Shown here: piece by piece, positions 17,332 through 25,732 of the stretch
Position numbering within the stretch: the stretch's first letter is position 1
Layout of the letters: the number at the start of each line of letters is the position of its first letter
Source of the DNA: JBEKSX01 sp049516635
Lineage (GTDB): Bacteria; Bacteroidota; Ignavibacteria; Tepidaquicellales; OLB5
DNA: 39,236 nt
Direction of reading: 5' to 3'
NCBI GenBank assembly: GCA_049516635.1
Contig: JBEKSX010000019.1
Location: 1-39,236 of the forward strand
Notes under the pieces: generated by a model
Seen by the model: the letters and a program-made list of their open reading frames with translations, nothing else
The model's database searches: none
What the model was told of the DNA's origin: nothing
Translations under genes and position numbers: made by a program

Positions 17332-19380
17332 CTACTTCAGCAAAACCATCTTCGTCGTTTTCGTAAACTCGTTGGAAATCAACTTATAAAAATATACCCC
17401 GCTCGGATAATTTGATCCATCGAATTCTACTTCGTAAGTTCCCTCTTTTAATTTTTCATTCACTAACACAGTAACCTCATGACCGAGAATATCGTAAATT
17501 TTAAGTGTGACATTCCTCATCCCCTGTTTTTCACCATTATCAATGGCGGGGGGAGCTACATCGAATTTTATTTTAGTAGTGGGATTGAAAGGATTAGGAT
17601 AATTTTGGAATAATTGACACTTCTCAGGAACTCTTGTCGATATCGGTTTAATTCCGATCAAATCCGCAATTTTTATTCCAAATGTGCCCCACTGGGATGA
17701 ATCCCTGGGTACAAAAGCTTCGCCTGTTACTGGTGCGGTAGCAAGGTTCATTCCAGTCCTGTTGAAAATGGTATAAGGAAATGTATTGCCGCCATCGGTT
17801 GACACCTGGACCTTTAAGCCCTCAACATTTTCGCTGCCATAAGGTGCGTACGCCCAATCAAATTTGATTGAATCGTTTAAATTAATATTGTTATATACTC
17901 TCGATTTTAAATAATGATAGCTTGGGCTTGTCCATGACGCGCTCATTAAAAGCATCACGATACTTTTAGTTCCTCCAAATGAAGGACCGTTGGCTATAGT
18001 TGAAAGCGAAAAATTGACGTTGTCTGTATTCGTGATTGTCCATCCTGCTGGCAGCATACCTGTCTCGAATGGTTCCAGATAAAATGATGAATTCGAATCA
18101 AGCTTGTTATTCTGTTTTGTAGATTGAATCACATTTTCGAAAGGTAACGATTTATTCTTACCCCCTGCATTAACAATATTTACCTGATTTCTGGATTTGG
18201 CACAATTTAATACTTCCTTAGTATTATCATTTTGCACGAACACTGCAGTATATATCATTGAATCAACCCAGTTAGACTCTCTGTGATATTTGAGAGAATA
18301 ATTATATACTCCGGGTGATGTTGGAATTGCAATTCCATTTGTATCAGGGTACATCCTCCTGAATACATCATAAAACTCTTTTTCACCGTTGCTTCCGGGC
18401 GGATTTGTATAATGAATGTGTCTCTCAATCGCATTTATACGAAGTCTGTAATTACCCTGCGGAAGCGGGGAGTAGATGATAAGCGTTGTATTTGCCTGAA
18501 TAGTATCTCCGAAAAGTCTTGTATCAACTACGCTTAAGCTGATTGGTGAACCGGCTGCTAATCTTGTTCTGTAGGGTGTATACAAAAACAAAAAATTCGT
18601 ATAAGGATAAATATTCAAATATACTCCGTCCACATTAAGTACGGGGACATTATTTATCGGATAATAATTAATACGGTTCCTGATCTGTGCCGGATTTGAA
18701 GTGTACATTGGATCACCTGCTGCGGGCCACCAGGCATGATATTTAATTGCTACTATTGTATCGAATCTAGAAACAATAAATGTATCAAGATATGGATTAC
18801 TGGTGCCGCACGCGGGACAGGATACATTTGTATATGCTTCGAACAAAACATTTCTTCTTGCTCCGGGTAAATAAAAAGTATTTTGAGATATTGTATCATT
18901 ATTTGGATTTTGGTCATTAGAAAGCGATGACCATGCTTTTAATGTGTAATTTGTATTGGGACTAAGTGTTATACTGTCAAAAGTAACCTCTAATGCGCGG
19001 TGATTATCTATAACCGCTATTTGCTTAACGCTCGAATAGCTGCCGGGAGTTATTTGTAAGGTAACATTAAAGGGCGCTGTGATATTCATTCTCCCTTCAT
19101 TTAAAAATGAGATTTTTGGGGCGAGGGTGAAAGTATTATTTCCATAGATAGAGTAACATGTATCTTTTGATATATTATTGATTGAGAGTGCAGCAATATC
19201 ATTGTAAAATCTGTTACCGATTGAAATATTATCTATGTATAGATTATTTCCCATGAGATTTGTAGTTATACACTGAACCACAACATTGTTCATTGAGGTA
19301 AAACCCTTATCTCCATCAGAGAGAAAGGATAAACTTAATAGCACTACAGTTATGATATAAAAAATTGTAGTTTTTTTCAT
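17332..19380 (-). CDS. T9SS-secreted Omp28-like protein with CPAC thioredoxin-like site
   Basis: 682 residues from ATG 19380 (AAGGAGG ribosome site). A signal peptide is followed by a beta domain (about 25-170). Then comes an Omp28-type thioredoxin-like domain: NVLFEAYTNVSCPACG (CPAC at about 188-191), VAIKYHAWWP, NPAQIRNRINYYPINNVPVLNVDG. The cis-Pro-like VPVLNVDG segment and CxxC suggest a thiol-active fold outside the cell. A jelly-roll-like domain (about 430-560, LPAGWTITNTDNVNF) follows, then the T9SS sorting domain (NYPNPFNPTTKIKFDV ... GVYFYKL ... KMVLLK). Related proteins occur in Porphyromonas and Ignavibacteria. The leader is duplicated in the downstream paralogue. Confidence 0.85.
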   Translation of the reverse strand: MKKTTIFYIITVVLLSLSFLSDGDKGFTSMNNVVVQCITTNLMGNNLYIDNISIGNRFYNDIAALSINNISKDTCYSIYGNNTFTLAPKISFLNEGRMNITAPFNVTLQITPGSYSSVKQIAVIDNHRALEVTFDSITLSPNTNYTLKAWSSLSNDQNPNNDTISQNTFYLPGARRNVLFEAYTNVSCPACGTSNPYLDTFIVSRFDTIVAIKYHAWWPAAGDPMYTSNPAQIRNRINYYPINNVPVLNVDGVYLNIYPYTNFLFLYTPYRTRLAAGSPISLSVVDTRLFGDTIQANTTLIIYSPLPQGNYRLRINAIERHIHYTNPPGSNGEKEFYDVFRRMYPDTNGIAIPTSPGVYNYSLKYHRESNWVDSMIYTAVFVQNDNTKEVLNCAKSRNQVNIVNAGGKNKSLPFENVIQSTKQNNKLDSNSSFYLEPFETGMLPAGWTITNTDNVNFSLSTIANGPSFGGTKSIVMLLMSASWTSPSYHYLKSRVYNNINLNDSIKFDWAYAPYGSENVEGLKVQVSTDGGNTFPYTIFNRTGMNLATAPVTGEAFVPRDSSQWGTFGIKIADLIGIKPISTRVPEKCQLFQNYPNPFNPTTKIKFDVAPPAIDNGEKQGMRNVTLKIYDILGHEVTVLVNEKLKEGTYEVEFDGSNYPSGVYFYKLISNEFTKTTKMVLLK

Positions 19381-19476
19381 TTTAACCTCCTTGAAGTTTG
19401 TTTGTGGGTGAGTAACTGAGCTTAATTTATATCTTATTTTCTTTAAAATCACCCTATAGATAATTCATATTTTAGT
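19381..19476 (-). promoter_or_regulatory. Duplicated 5' leader, copy 2
   Basis: Near-identical to 16980-17073, including ribosome site and 24 in-frame codons ahead of the ATG. An ATG at about 19490 opens a 12-codon frame ending KYELSIG. No clear promoter could be picked out upstream. Confidence 0.7.
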
Positions 19477-19596
19477 TCAAATTTCATTATAGGGATGAGA
19501 AATCCTTAAAAAGAATTACATTTACCGTTTTTTTGCAAAAAATATATGTACCGGCAAAATAAATTGAAAGGTTCTTATAAAAAAAATCAAAATTTA

Positions 19597-19628
19597 AGCG
19601 GATTTACTATCAAAATCCGCTTTTTTTG
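19597..19628 (+). terminator. Terminator-like hairpin without an upstream + gene
   Basis: AGCGGATTT (19597-19605), loop ACTATCA, AAATCCGCT, then a run of T to 19627. Its T-run faces + transcription, but the gene to its left is on the minus strand. It may shield the 19699 gene from antisense transcripts. Confidence 0.65.
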
Positions 19629-19646
19629 TTGCATGATTTTTGCATA

Positions 19647-19675
19647 TTGAAACGACTGAAAAGTATGTATATTTA
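19647..19675 (+). promoter_or_regulatory. Probable promoter of the 19699 gene
   Basis: TTG (19647-19649), 18 bases, TATATTTA (19668-19675): close to the Bacteroidota consensus. The start would be near 19682, 17 bases before the ATG. Confidence 0.45.
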
Positions 19676-19698
19676 TTTAATATTTTAAATAGACTAAA

Positions 19699-20964
19699 AT
19701 GTTAAAATATAAAATACTCCTTATAACTTACTTACTCATTTCTTTTAATTCTATTTCTTATTCTCAGTCAGGGTGGGTACTGACGAACTTTAATCTGAAT
19801 TATCAAGCCAGAGCAATTATTTCGCATAATGAAAATATTTATTATGGTATTCTGGGTGGAGGAGTAGAAAAATCAACGGATAATGGTGAGACAGTGACTT
19901 TGATCAGCGGCGGAGTACCAGATGTAAACGTTACATCTTTGTTGCACGGGGATAATGATCTTTTCGTCGGAACGGTTTCTATGGGGATTTTCCGAACTAC
20001 TAACGAAGGTTTAAATTGGTCACAAAAAAATAATGGTTTGCCGGTTAATTGGTCAGTTAATAACATAACCTCTGCAGGTAATTATTTATATCTTAATACT
20101 TTTCTAAGTATATTTTGTTCTTCTGACAATGGTGAAAACTGGGTAAGCATAACTTCTAACCTGCCTGATACAACAATAAGAACTATCTACAGCTATGATT
20201 CTTTTCTTTTTACCGGTGTGACCATTAATGGAGTGTATTCGTCAACCAACAACGGGATCAGTTGGTTTAGTGCAAACGATGGTCTGCCCATAAATTCAAC
20301 ACCTTGGTGTTTCTGTAAAATAAATAACACGTTGTTTGTCAGTATATACGGATATGGTATATACAAAAGTATTAATAACGGAATGACCTGGACTCCCACA
20401 AATGATGAATACAAAGTTCGTATTACCTTGGCTATGATAAACAAAGATAATTATCTTTTTTTGGGTACACATGCATATGGAGTTTATTATTCTTCAAATT
20501 ATGGAAATAGCTGGATCGCAATTAACGAGGGCATATATGAATACCAGGGCATCCCGGCTTTTGCAGTCAACAGTATCTATATTTTTGCGGGTACTTTTGG
20601 CAATGGTGTGTATCGTAGATTATTATCCGAAATTATTGGAATAAAGACAAGTTCCGAATTCATGCCTAAATCCTTCACCCTCTCCCATAACTACCCTAAC
20701 CCATTCAATCCAACCACAAAAATTAAATTTGATATTCCCCCTTCGAAAGCCTACAGCCTCGTAGAGGGGGCTAGGGGGATTATAACGAGGTTAACCATCT
20801 GCGATATCCTCGGCAGAGAAGTTGCCGTGCTTGTAAACGAGCAGTTGACTCCCGGCACGTATGAAGTCCAGTGGAATGCAGAAAACAACCCGTCAGGAAT
20901 ATATTTTTATAGATTGGAATCCGGTGCATTTATTGAAGCCAAGAAAATGGTGTTGATGAAGTAA
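19699..20964 (+). CDS. T9SS-secreted beta-propeller (YCF48/BNR-like) protein
   Basis: 421 residues. Signal peptide MLKYKILLITYLLISFNSISYS. Six or so repeats of about 40 residues follow with the pattern 'G(I/V)(F/Y)xSTNNGxxWxxxNxGLP' (KSTDNGETV, RTTNEGLNWSQKNNGLP, SSDNGENWVS, SSTNNGISW, KSINNGMTWTP, SSNYGNSWIA), the Asp-box/YCF48 type of propeller. The C-terminal T9SS domain reads NYPNPFNPTTKIKFDI ... ICDILGREVAVLVNEQ ... GIYFYRL ... KKMVLMK. Between FDI and ITRLTI lies a 16-codon insert made from a G/C-run palindromic repeat (20734-20781). Confidence 0.88.
   Translation: MLKYKILLITYLLISFNSISYSQSGWVLTNFNLNYQARAIISHNENIYYGILGGGVEKSTDNGETVTLISGGVPDVNVTSLLHGDNDLFVGTVSMGIFRTTNEGLNWSQKNNGLPVNWSVNNITSAGNYLYLNTFLSIFCSSDNGENWVSITSNLPDTTIRTIYSYDSFLFTGVTINGVYSSTNNGISWFSANDGLPINSTPWCFCKINNTLFVSIYGYGIYKSINNGMTWTPTNDEYKVRITLAMINKDNYLFLGTHAYGVYYSSNYGNSWIAINEGIYEYQGIPAFAVNSIYIFAGTFGNGVYRRLLSEIIGIKTSSEFMPKSFTLSHNYPNPFNPTTKIKFDIPPSKAYSLVEGARGIITRLTICDILGREVAVLVNEQLTPGTYEVQWNAENNPSGIYFYRLESGAFIEAKKMVLMK
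20734..20781. repeat. Palindromic repeat inside a coding region
   Basis: ATTCCCCCTTCGAAAG at the left, AGGGGGCTAGGGGGATT at the right: the runs of C and G pair and resemble the CCCCCC/GGGGGG intergenic palindromes at 34150-34231 and 34446-34527. The 48 bases encode an in-frame loop (PPSKAYSLVEGARGI) of the sorting domain. Confidence 0.6.
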
Positions 20965-21285
20965 TCTAAGATATAATAGATTTAATAGCTCAGCTGTTTG
21001 TACTACTGGGCGCTGACCAATATAGAATTCCAGCTACCCAATCGTTCTCCATTGCAGACTAAACAATTCCCTTTAATTTATTTCGTCTATTTCCTATCTT
21101 TGAATTGAATGAGTGATGTGCGTGATAGGTCAGTAAGTGATATAAAAATAGAAAATGTGCAATTAGCCTAAAGATTTCAAGGAAATAACTTAGCGGGATA
21201 AATTCCACTAGAAGCCCTGTCTGCCTATAACAGGTAGACGTGTTGCAGGCAAGCACATGTGAAGAAGAATTTTCGTAATCTCTAA
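20965..21285. other. Intergenic region, no gene seen
   Basis: Contains AGCGGGATAAATTCCACT (21192-21209), repeated at 21340-21357, and a small hairpin GTCTGCCT/AGGTAGAC (21219-21239). Nothing coding is supported. Confidence 0.4.
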
Positions 21286-21366
21286 TTTTGAAATTTAACT
21301 TTTAATTTTTAATTTATTTGCGGGAGTGGTCCCGCTTTCAGCGGGATAAATTCCACTGGCAGACAC
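21286..21366 (+). repeat. Broken copy of the tRNA-Leu 5' region
   Basis: 21286-21330 matches 21400-21445 (AT-rich lead-in plus tRNA bases GCGGGAGTGGT). The copy is then interrupted by 26 bases (CCCGCTTTCAGCGGG hairpin and AAATTCCACT) and resumes with the D-arm bases GGCAGACACA (21357-21366), after which similarity is lost. Confidence 0.7.
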
Positions 21367-21434
21367 ATAGAGAGGAATGACTTTTTCGTTCCTTGTAAAC
21401 TTTGAATTTTTAACTTTTAATTTTTAATTTATTT

Positions 21435-21517
21435 GCGGGAGTGGTGGAATTGGCAGACACACCATCTTGAGGGGGTGGCGCTCACAAGGCGTGGGGGTTC
21501 AAGTCCCCCCTCCCGCA
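21435..21517 (+). tRNA. tRNA-Leu (anticodon GAG)
   Basis: Acceptor GCGGGAG (21435-21441) pairs with CTCCCGC (21510-21516), discriminator A. The D-arm contains GGAATTGGCAGACAC. The anticodon stem CCATC/GGTGG encloses loop TTGAGGG with anticodon GAG. A long variable arm (GCTCACAAGGCGTG) marks it as class II, and the T-arm is GGGGGTTCAAGTCCCCC. CCA is not encoded (ACA follows). It reads CUC/CUU codons. Confidence 0.95.
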
Positions 21518-21520
21518 CAG

Positions 21521-21546
21521 AAGGGTACATACAGTACCCTTTTTTA
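21521..21546 (+). terminator. Terminator of tRNA-Leu
   Basis: AAGGGTAC, short loop, GTACCCTTTTTT. It begins 4 bases after the tRNA. Confidence 0.88.
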
Positions 21547-21558
21547 CTTTTATTGGCT

Positions 21559-21624
21559 ATCTTGAGAAGGTGGCCCCGAGTTCTAGGGGTGGGGGTTTCC
21601 CGCAGGGATACATCCCTCCCGCAC
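21559..21624 (+). repeat. Degenerate tRNA-Leu 3' half, copy 2
   Basis: Begins with the anticodon-loop bases ATCTTGAGAAGGTGG and ends CCTCCCGCACA as in the true tRNA. The variable arm is replaced by CCCC...GGGG and the T-arm is expanded (GGGGGTTTCCCGCAGGGATACATCCC split between both sides). No 5' half is present, so no functional tRNA is possible. Confidence 0.75.
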
Positions 21625-21653
21625 AAAAGGATGCAGGTAGCATCCTTTTTTTT
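21625..21653 (+). terminator. Terminator of copy 2
   Basis: AAAAGGATGC, loop AGGTA, GCATCC and eight T. It holds the same position as in copy 1, with different but complementary stem bases. Confidence 0.85.
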
Positions 21654-21662
21654 AGTTTACGC

Positions 21663-21730
21663 GCCATCATTGAGGGGTTGTTCCGGGGACTCGGTGTGGG
21701 GGTTTCCCGCAGGGATCCGTTTCTCTCGCA
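21663..21730 (+). repeat. Degenerate tRNA-Leu 3' half, copy 3
   Basis: CCATCATTGAGGGG at the start, the GTGGGGGTTTCCCGCAGGGAT block shared exactly with copy 2, then TCTCTCGCAT in place of the acceptor strand. It is more decayed than copy 2. Confidence 0.7.
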
Positions 21731-21731
21731 T

Positions 21732-21756
21732 AAAAGGACACCGAATGTGTCCTTTT
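21732..21756 (+). terminator. Terminator of copy 3
   Basis: AAAAGGACAC, loop CGAAT, GTGTCCTTTT. It is the third version of the same hairpin, again fully paired. Confidence 0.8.
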
Positions 21757-21822
21757 ATTATTATAAATACATGAATGAATAATAAATCATCAGAGACCAT
21801 TCACGAAATCAAATTTTACAGA

Positions 21823-22620
21823 TCAATGCCAGGTCTTATGTACAACATCGCTCGGGTAATTCACCTGGAAGTTTAAATTGTTCTGGCCGAGATTTATCGT
21901 CTCAAATACTAGTGCGAAATATTCACCCTGTTTTGGTCTGCGGACCTCAACCTTCTTTGCATAGGATGCATCTCCGACATTATTAAAGTTAGAGAATTCG
22001 AACTGTATGAGCGTGCTTCCAGACTTGCCGTAGTATGCATATTTATATACGGAATAATTTGTCTTATCTACCCAATATTTTCTGGTGATGGTTCCCCTTA
22101 CTAATTGAACCACATATTGTGATGTTTCTTCAGTATAAGAAAGAATGTCCGTCTTGGCTTTGGGAATGTGAACACTGCCCGAAAATACATTTAATAGGTC
22201 ATCGAAAGTGCATCTGACTTTTGCGAGTGATCCTATATTTACTATCGTACTGCTGCCTGTTATGACCTCGTCAGCCCTTGCATTATAGAAAGTGAAAGTT
22301 TTTCTTCCGAAATGAGCTTCGGCAATGTTTATACCGAGCGGTCCGGTAATATTAAACCAAACGTCATCTTTCTTTTTTGCTTTGATATCGATAGACCCCG
22401 AGTTATCGATATCCTTGGTTTTTATGGTAACCTCTCCTTCTGAAATGATATTGTCAATAAGATCCGAACGGCGGTTCACTTCTTTGATAATATTTGATAT
22501 AAATAATTGAACTGTATCACCGGATAAAGAAGAGTTAGTGGTATCATTATCCTGCGCATCGGTTCGATTTGAAAACGATAGGGTTATGAAAATAAACGGG
22601 AGTAAAAATATTGCTTTCAT
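21823..22620 (-). CDS. DUF4292-like envelope protein
   Basis: 265 residues. Signal peptide (1-22, ending TDAQ), then a long beta-rich domain: GEVTIKTKDIDNSGSIDIKAKK, DDVWFNITGPLGINIAEAHFGRKTFTFYNARADEVITGS and DDLLNVFSGSVHIPK. This fits the LolA/LolB-like fold of the DUF4292 proteins, which bind lipid or lipoprotein parts at the envelope. There is no lipobox cysteine, unlike many members. It stands alone on the minus strand between tRNA-Leu and alr. The precise function is unknown. Confidence 0.7.
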   Translation of the reverse strand: MKAIFLLPFIFITLSFSNRTDAQDNDTTNSSLSGDTVQLFISNIIKEVNRRSDLIDNIISEGEVTIKTKDIDNSGSIDIKAKKKDDVWFNITGPLGINIAEAHFGRKTFTFYNARADEVITGSSTIVNIGSLAKVRCTFDDLLNVFSGSVHIPKAKTDILSYTEETSQYVVQLVRGTITRKYWVDKTNYSVYKYAYYGKSGSTLIQFEFSNFNNVGDASYAKKVEVRRPKQGEYFALVFETINLGQNNLNFQVNYPSDVVHKTWH

Positions 22621-22781
22621 AGGGATTTTACTATAACTATTAGAAATTAATTGTTAAATTATACAATAATTTTTAAAATTACATCACTTAATCACAGTAT
22701 TTGTTGATATTAGCCCGGATTTAACAAAATTGAGTCGTTTTTTCTGATGTAACTGTGTATAATACCATTTTTTTATAGAGG

Positions 22782-23930
22782 ATGAACCCCACACGTGCCG
22801 AGATCGATTTTACAAAGCTTGCTTATAATCTCGATCATATAAAAAAGCATTTACAGAGAAAAAGTTTACATAAAAGAATAAAGATATGCGGAGTTGTAAA
22901 AGCTAATGCATACGGACATGGTATCGAGGATGTAAGCAGGGCGCTCGTTGATCTGGGTACGGATTATCTGGGTGTTGCTAATTATGATGAAGCGATGAGA
23001 TTAAGGAAGCTGAACCCGGATATACCGATTCTCGTTTTCGGTACTTTAATACACTCCAAGATCGAACCCGAAAAATATGTCTCGGTGCTTCTTAAATATG
23101 ATCTGATAGCCACTGTAGCATCGCTGGATACAGCCCGGTTCCTGGACCATTACAGCAGTATGCTCAGGAAAAAGTTCAGGGTGCACATTAAGGTGGATAC
23201 GGGAATGAAGCGAATCGGCTTCGATGTGAAAAGAGCGTATCAAAATATCTTGCAGGTTCTTTCTTTAAAAAATGTTCTTGTTGAAGGCATCTATACACAC
23301 TTTGCAACCTCAGAAGCAAAGAATAAATCATTTGCATACAACCAGTTGAACAAGTTCTTTGACCTTCTTGAAAAGTTGAGGAAGGACGGAATTGAATTTC
23401 CGCTTGTACATGCGGCAAACAGCGGGGCAATACTCGATATAGAAGAATCGTATTTCGATATGGTAAGGCCCGGTATGATCCTGTACGGGTATTATCCTTC
23501 TAACGATGTAAAAAATAAGATAGAGCTTAAGCCGATAATGAACTTTAAGTCCAGGGTAATGTACATTAAGAAGGTGGAAGCCCGGACCAGCATTTCATAC
23601 GGCAGAACATATTATACAAAACGTCCTACGTTCATAGGTTCAATACCGGTGGGTTACGGAGATGGGTACTGGAGGATACTCAGCAACAGGTCAAAAGTAC
23701 TGATAAACGGAAAATTTTACCCCGTGGTTGGTACGATCACGATGGACTGGCTTATGATCGACCTCGGGCAAAAACCATCTGTCCGTGTGGGAGATGATGT
23801 TCTTCTTATGGGACAGGAGAACGGCATAAACCTCGGGGCGGATAAACTGTCAAGGATAGCAGGAACCATACCTTATGAAACCGTGTGCGCGGTTGCTGAC
23901 AGGGTAAACAGAATTTATTTTAATAAATAA
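22782..23930 (+). CDS. alr: Alanine racemase
   Basis: 382 residues, standard length. This PLP enzyme interconverts L- and D-alanine for peptidoglycan. The cofactor lysine is Lys40 in VVKANAYGHG. Other conserved parts are HIKVDTGMKRIGF (about 135-147), EGIYTHFATSEAKN (168-181), the catalytic Tyr273 in ISYGRTYYT, VGYGDGYWR (290-298) and GTITMDWLMIDLG (317-329). A GAGG ribosome site precedes the ATG. It is the first gene of a five-gene + run (gaps 19, 49, -4 and 33 bases). Confidence 0.95.
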   Translation: MNPTRAEIDFTKLAYNLDHIKKHLQRKSLHKRIKICGVVKANAYGHGIEDVSRALVDLGTDYLGVANYDEAMRLRKLNPDIPILVFGTLIHSKIEPEKYVSVLLKYDLIATVASLDTARFLDHYSSMLRKKFRVHIKVDTGMKRIGFDVKRAYQNILQVLSLKNVLVEGIYTHFATSEAKNKSFAYNQLNKFFDLLEKLRKDGIEFPLVHAANSGAILDIEESYFDMVRPGMILYGYYPSNDVKNKIELKPIMNFKSRVMYIKKVEARTSISYGRTYYTKRPTFIGSIPVGYGDGYWRILSNRSKVLINGKFYPVVGTITMDWLMIDLGQKPSVRVGDDVLLMGQENGINLGADKLSRIAGTIPYETVCAVADRVNRIYFNK

Positions 23931-23949
23931 CATTTTGCAATAATAGATA

Positions 23950-25683
23950 ATGGATTTTAAAAAAGACTATATAAATTATGTTTTGCATAATGTAATTAAT
24001 TCGGGTGCGGGAGTTTTTGATGATAGGATTGCATTGCGAAAGCTCCTGCAGAAGGTCATCTCCGCAGATGATATAGGAAAGACAACGTTCCTAATCGGTA
24101 AAACAGCGGGGCTCGAACTTTTATTTAAATATATTCTTTATATTTCCGATAAAATTGATAAATCACAGGTAACCATATTTAACCTGAAAAATAATTTTGA
24201 CTATGATGTGCAGAACCTGAAACGAATTTGTGGGAAGGTACAGTTGACGGGGAATGGCAGCGCACATCGGGAAGAGAAGGCAGCTCCCGGGATAAAAGCA
24301 GAAGAAATAACTGCCGGGGAAACAGCAGAACCACTAAAGGAAGAGAAAGAACAGGAATCAACCGGTAAAACGGAAAAGGCAATTGAGTTACCCGTGCACA
24401 CCGAAGAAACTGTGGAGGAACACGTGCTGCCGGAGGAAATGACACTGATTGAAAATAAAGAAACAATCACTGAAAGGACCGAAGTATTCGAACTCCCCGA
24501 CATGAACAAAGCACCGGATAAGATCCCGGAAGAAATAAAATCCGAAGGTGCTTCTGTAGAAGAAAAAATAGAGGCTGAACCCGTAATAAAAGCGGAAGAA
24601 ACACCCCCGGCTGAGCCTGTAAAAACTTTGATACCACTGGAAACAAAAGAAAGAGAAACTGAATCAGCAGGCGGTGAGATCGGTTATACATCTGAAAGTG
24701 AGTTTGAACGGCGAAGTGCTTCAAAAGAAGAACCGGTTGCCAATGAGGTATATTACAAGTTCGAGACCAGGTTCTTTGAAGATGTGAAAATACTCGAAAA
24801 GCTTTTCTATTCAATACGAAAGGAAACCCGCGGGAAAGAATTATCAAAAATTAACGAAAGACTGCTGCAGGAGTTTACAGAGATCATCGAAATATCAAGC
24901 GAGCTCTCAGATCTGAGCAGGCAGCTTTCCCTTGATATAACGGCAGATATTTTCTTTACGATTAATCTTTACTTCACGAGGGCTATAAAATCACCGGCAA
25001 TCATTAATCGCGAAAGGATGATATTGCTTAACTCCTCTCTTGCACTTGTTAATAGTCTGGTCAAGGGGGAAAATTATCTTGATTACGATAAAGTTGTCGA
25101 GAACATGGAGTCATTGAGGAACGAACTGTTAAGACCCTCTGCCGCATTACCGAAAAAAGAAAAGAAATTACCAGTTAAAGAAGCACCCGAAGAACAGAAG
25201 CAGCCGGAAGTTGTACCGCCTGTTGTTCACCCTATTGAAAAGATGAAATCGCGTTACCCGAAGGAAATATTCCCAAAACCCCCTGCAATGAAGGTCATTG
25301 ATACGGAAGGTATCAACTTTAAAATGAGGTATCTTGTAAAGGAATTTGAGAATAAATTTCTTAGTCTTGCGGATATTCAGGGAGCTTACATCAAGTTTGA
25401 TGCATTGGAAAAAGTTGACGATCTTAATAATTATTTGAGGATAATTGCCAAAATATCCTCCGATGTAGAGATGGAAGATGTGTTAAAGCTTTCGGAAGTA
25501 TCTTACGTATTTTTGAAATATCTTAAAGATTACCGCATGGACCTGATGCAGCCCGAGATACAGCAGATCGTAAAATACATCATCTTCACTTTTAAAATGC
25601 TTCTGACCAGCAGAAGACCCGAAGATTTTAATGTACTTGTGCAGTACTTAAACAATCCCGTAAAAATATTCACGGATACATAG
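23950..25683 (+). CDS. Unknown protein with acidic low-complexity middle
   Basis: 577 residues, no signal peptide and no membrane span. Part 1 (about 1-98) is helical and mildly basic. Part 2 (about 110-265) is a disordered stretch very rich in Glu, Lys, Pro, Thr and Ala (EETVEEHVLPEEM, KIEAEPVIKAEETPP). Part 3 (about 275-400) is helical, with the pattern KILEKLFYSIRKETRGKEL. A second Pro/Lys/Glu linker (about 400-430) leads to a third helical part (about 440-577). No family is recognised. The shape suggests a cytoplasmic scaffold or regulator with two or three helical modules on a flexible tether. It sits between alr and manC and is probably co-transcribed with them. Confidence 0.7.
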   Translation: MDFKKDYINYVLHNVINSGAGVFDDRIALRKLLQKVISADDIGKTTFLIGKTAGLELLFKYILYISDKIDKSQVTIFNLKNNFDYDVQNLKRICGKVQLTGNGSAHREEKAAPGIKAEEITAGETAEPLKEEKEQESTGKTEKAIELPVHTEETVEEHVLPEEMTLIENKETITERTEVFELPDMNKAPDKIPEEIKSEGASVEEKIEAEPVIKAEETPPAEPVKTLIPLETKERETESAGGEIGYTSESEFERRSASKEEPVANEVYYKFETRFFEDVKILEKLFYSIRKETRGKELSKINERLLQEFTEIIEISSELSDLSRQLSLDITADIFFTINLYFTRAIKSPAIINRERMILLNSSLALVNSLVKGENYLDYDKVVENMESLRNELLRPSAALPKKEKKLPVKEAPEEQKQPEVVPPVVHPIEKMKSRYPKEIFPKPPAMKVIDTEGINFKMRYLVKEFENKFLSLADIQGAYIKFDALEKVDDLNNYLRIIAKISSDVEMEDVLKLSEVSYVFLKYLKDYRMDLMQPEIQQIVKYIIFTFKMLLTSRRPEDFNVLVQYLNNPVKIFTDT

Positions 25684-25732
25684 CAGTTGATACAAAGAGA
25701 AATCAGATAAAAATAGCAAGGAATAAATATAC

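Noticed and set aside
20988..21060. tRNA-like string TAGCTCAGCTG downstream of the propeller gene
   Set aside because: No acceptor stem, anticodon arm or T-arm could be fitted.
21429..21782. Small frames on both strands over the tRNA-Leu array
   Set aside because: They follow from the repeated tRNA and terminator sequence and have arginine/glycine-rich nonsense translations.
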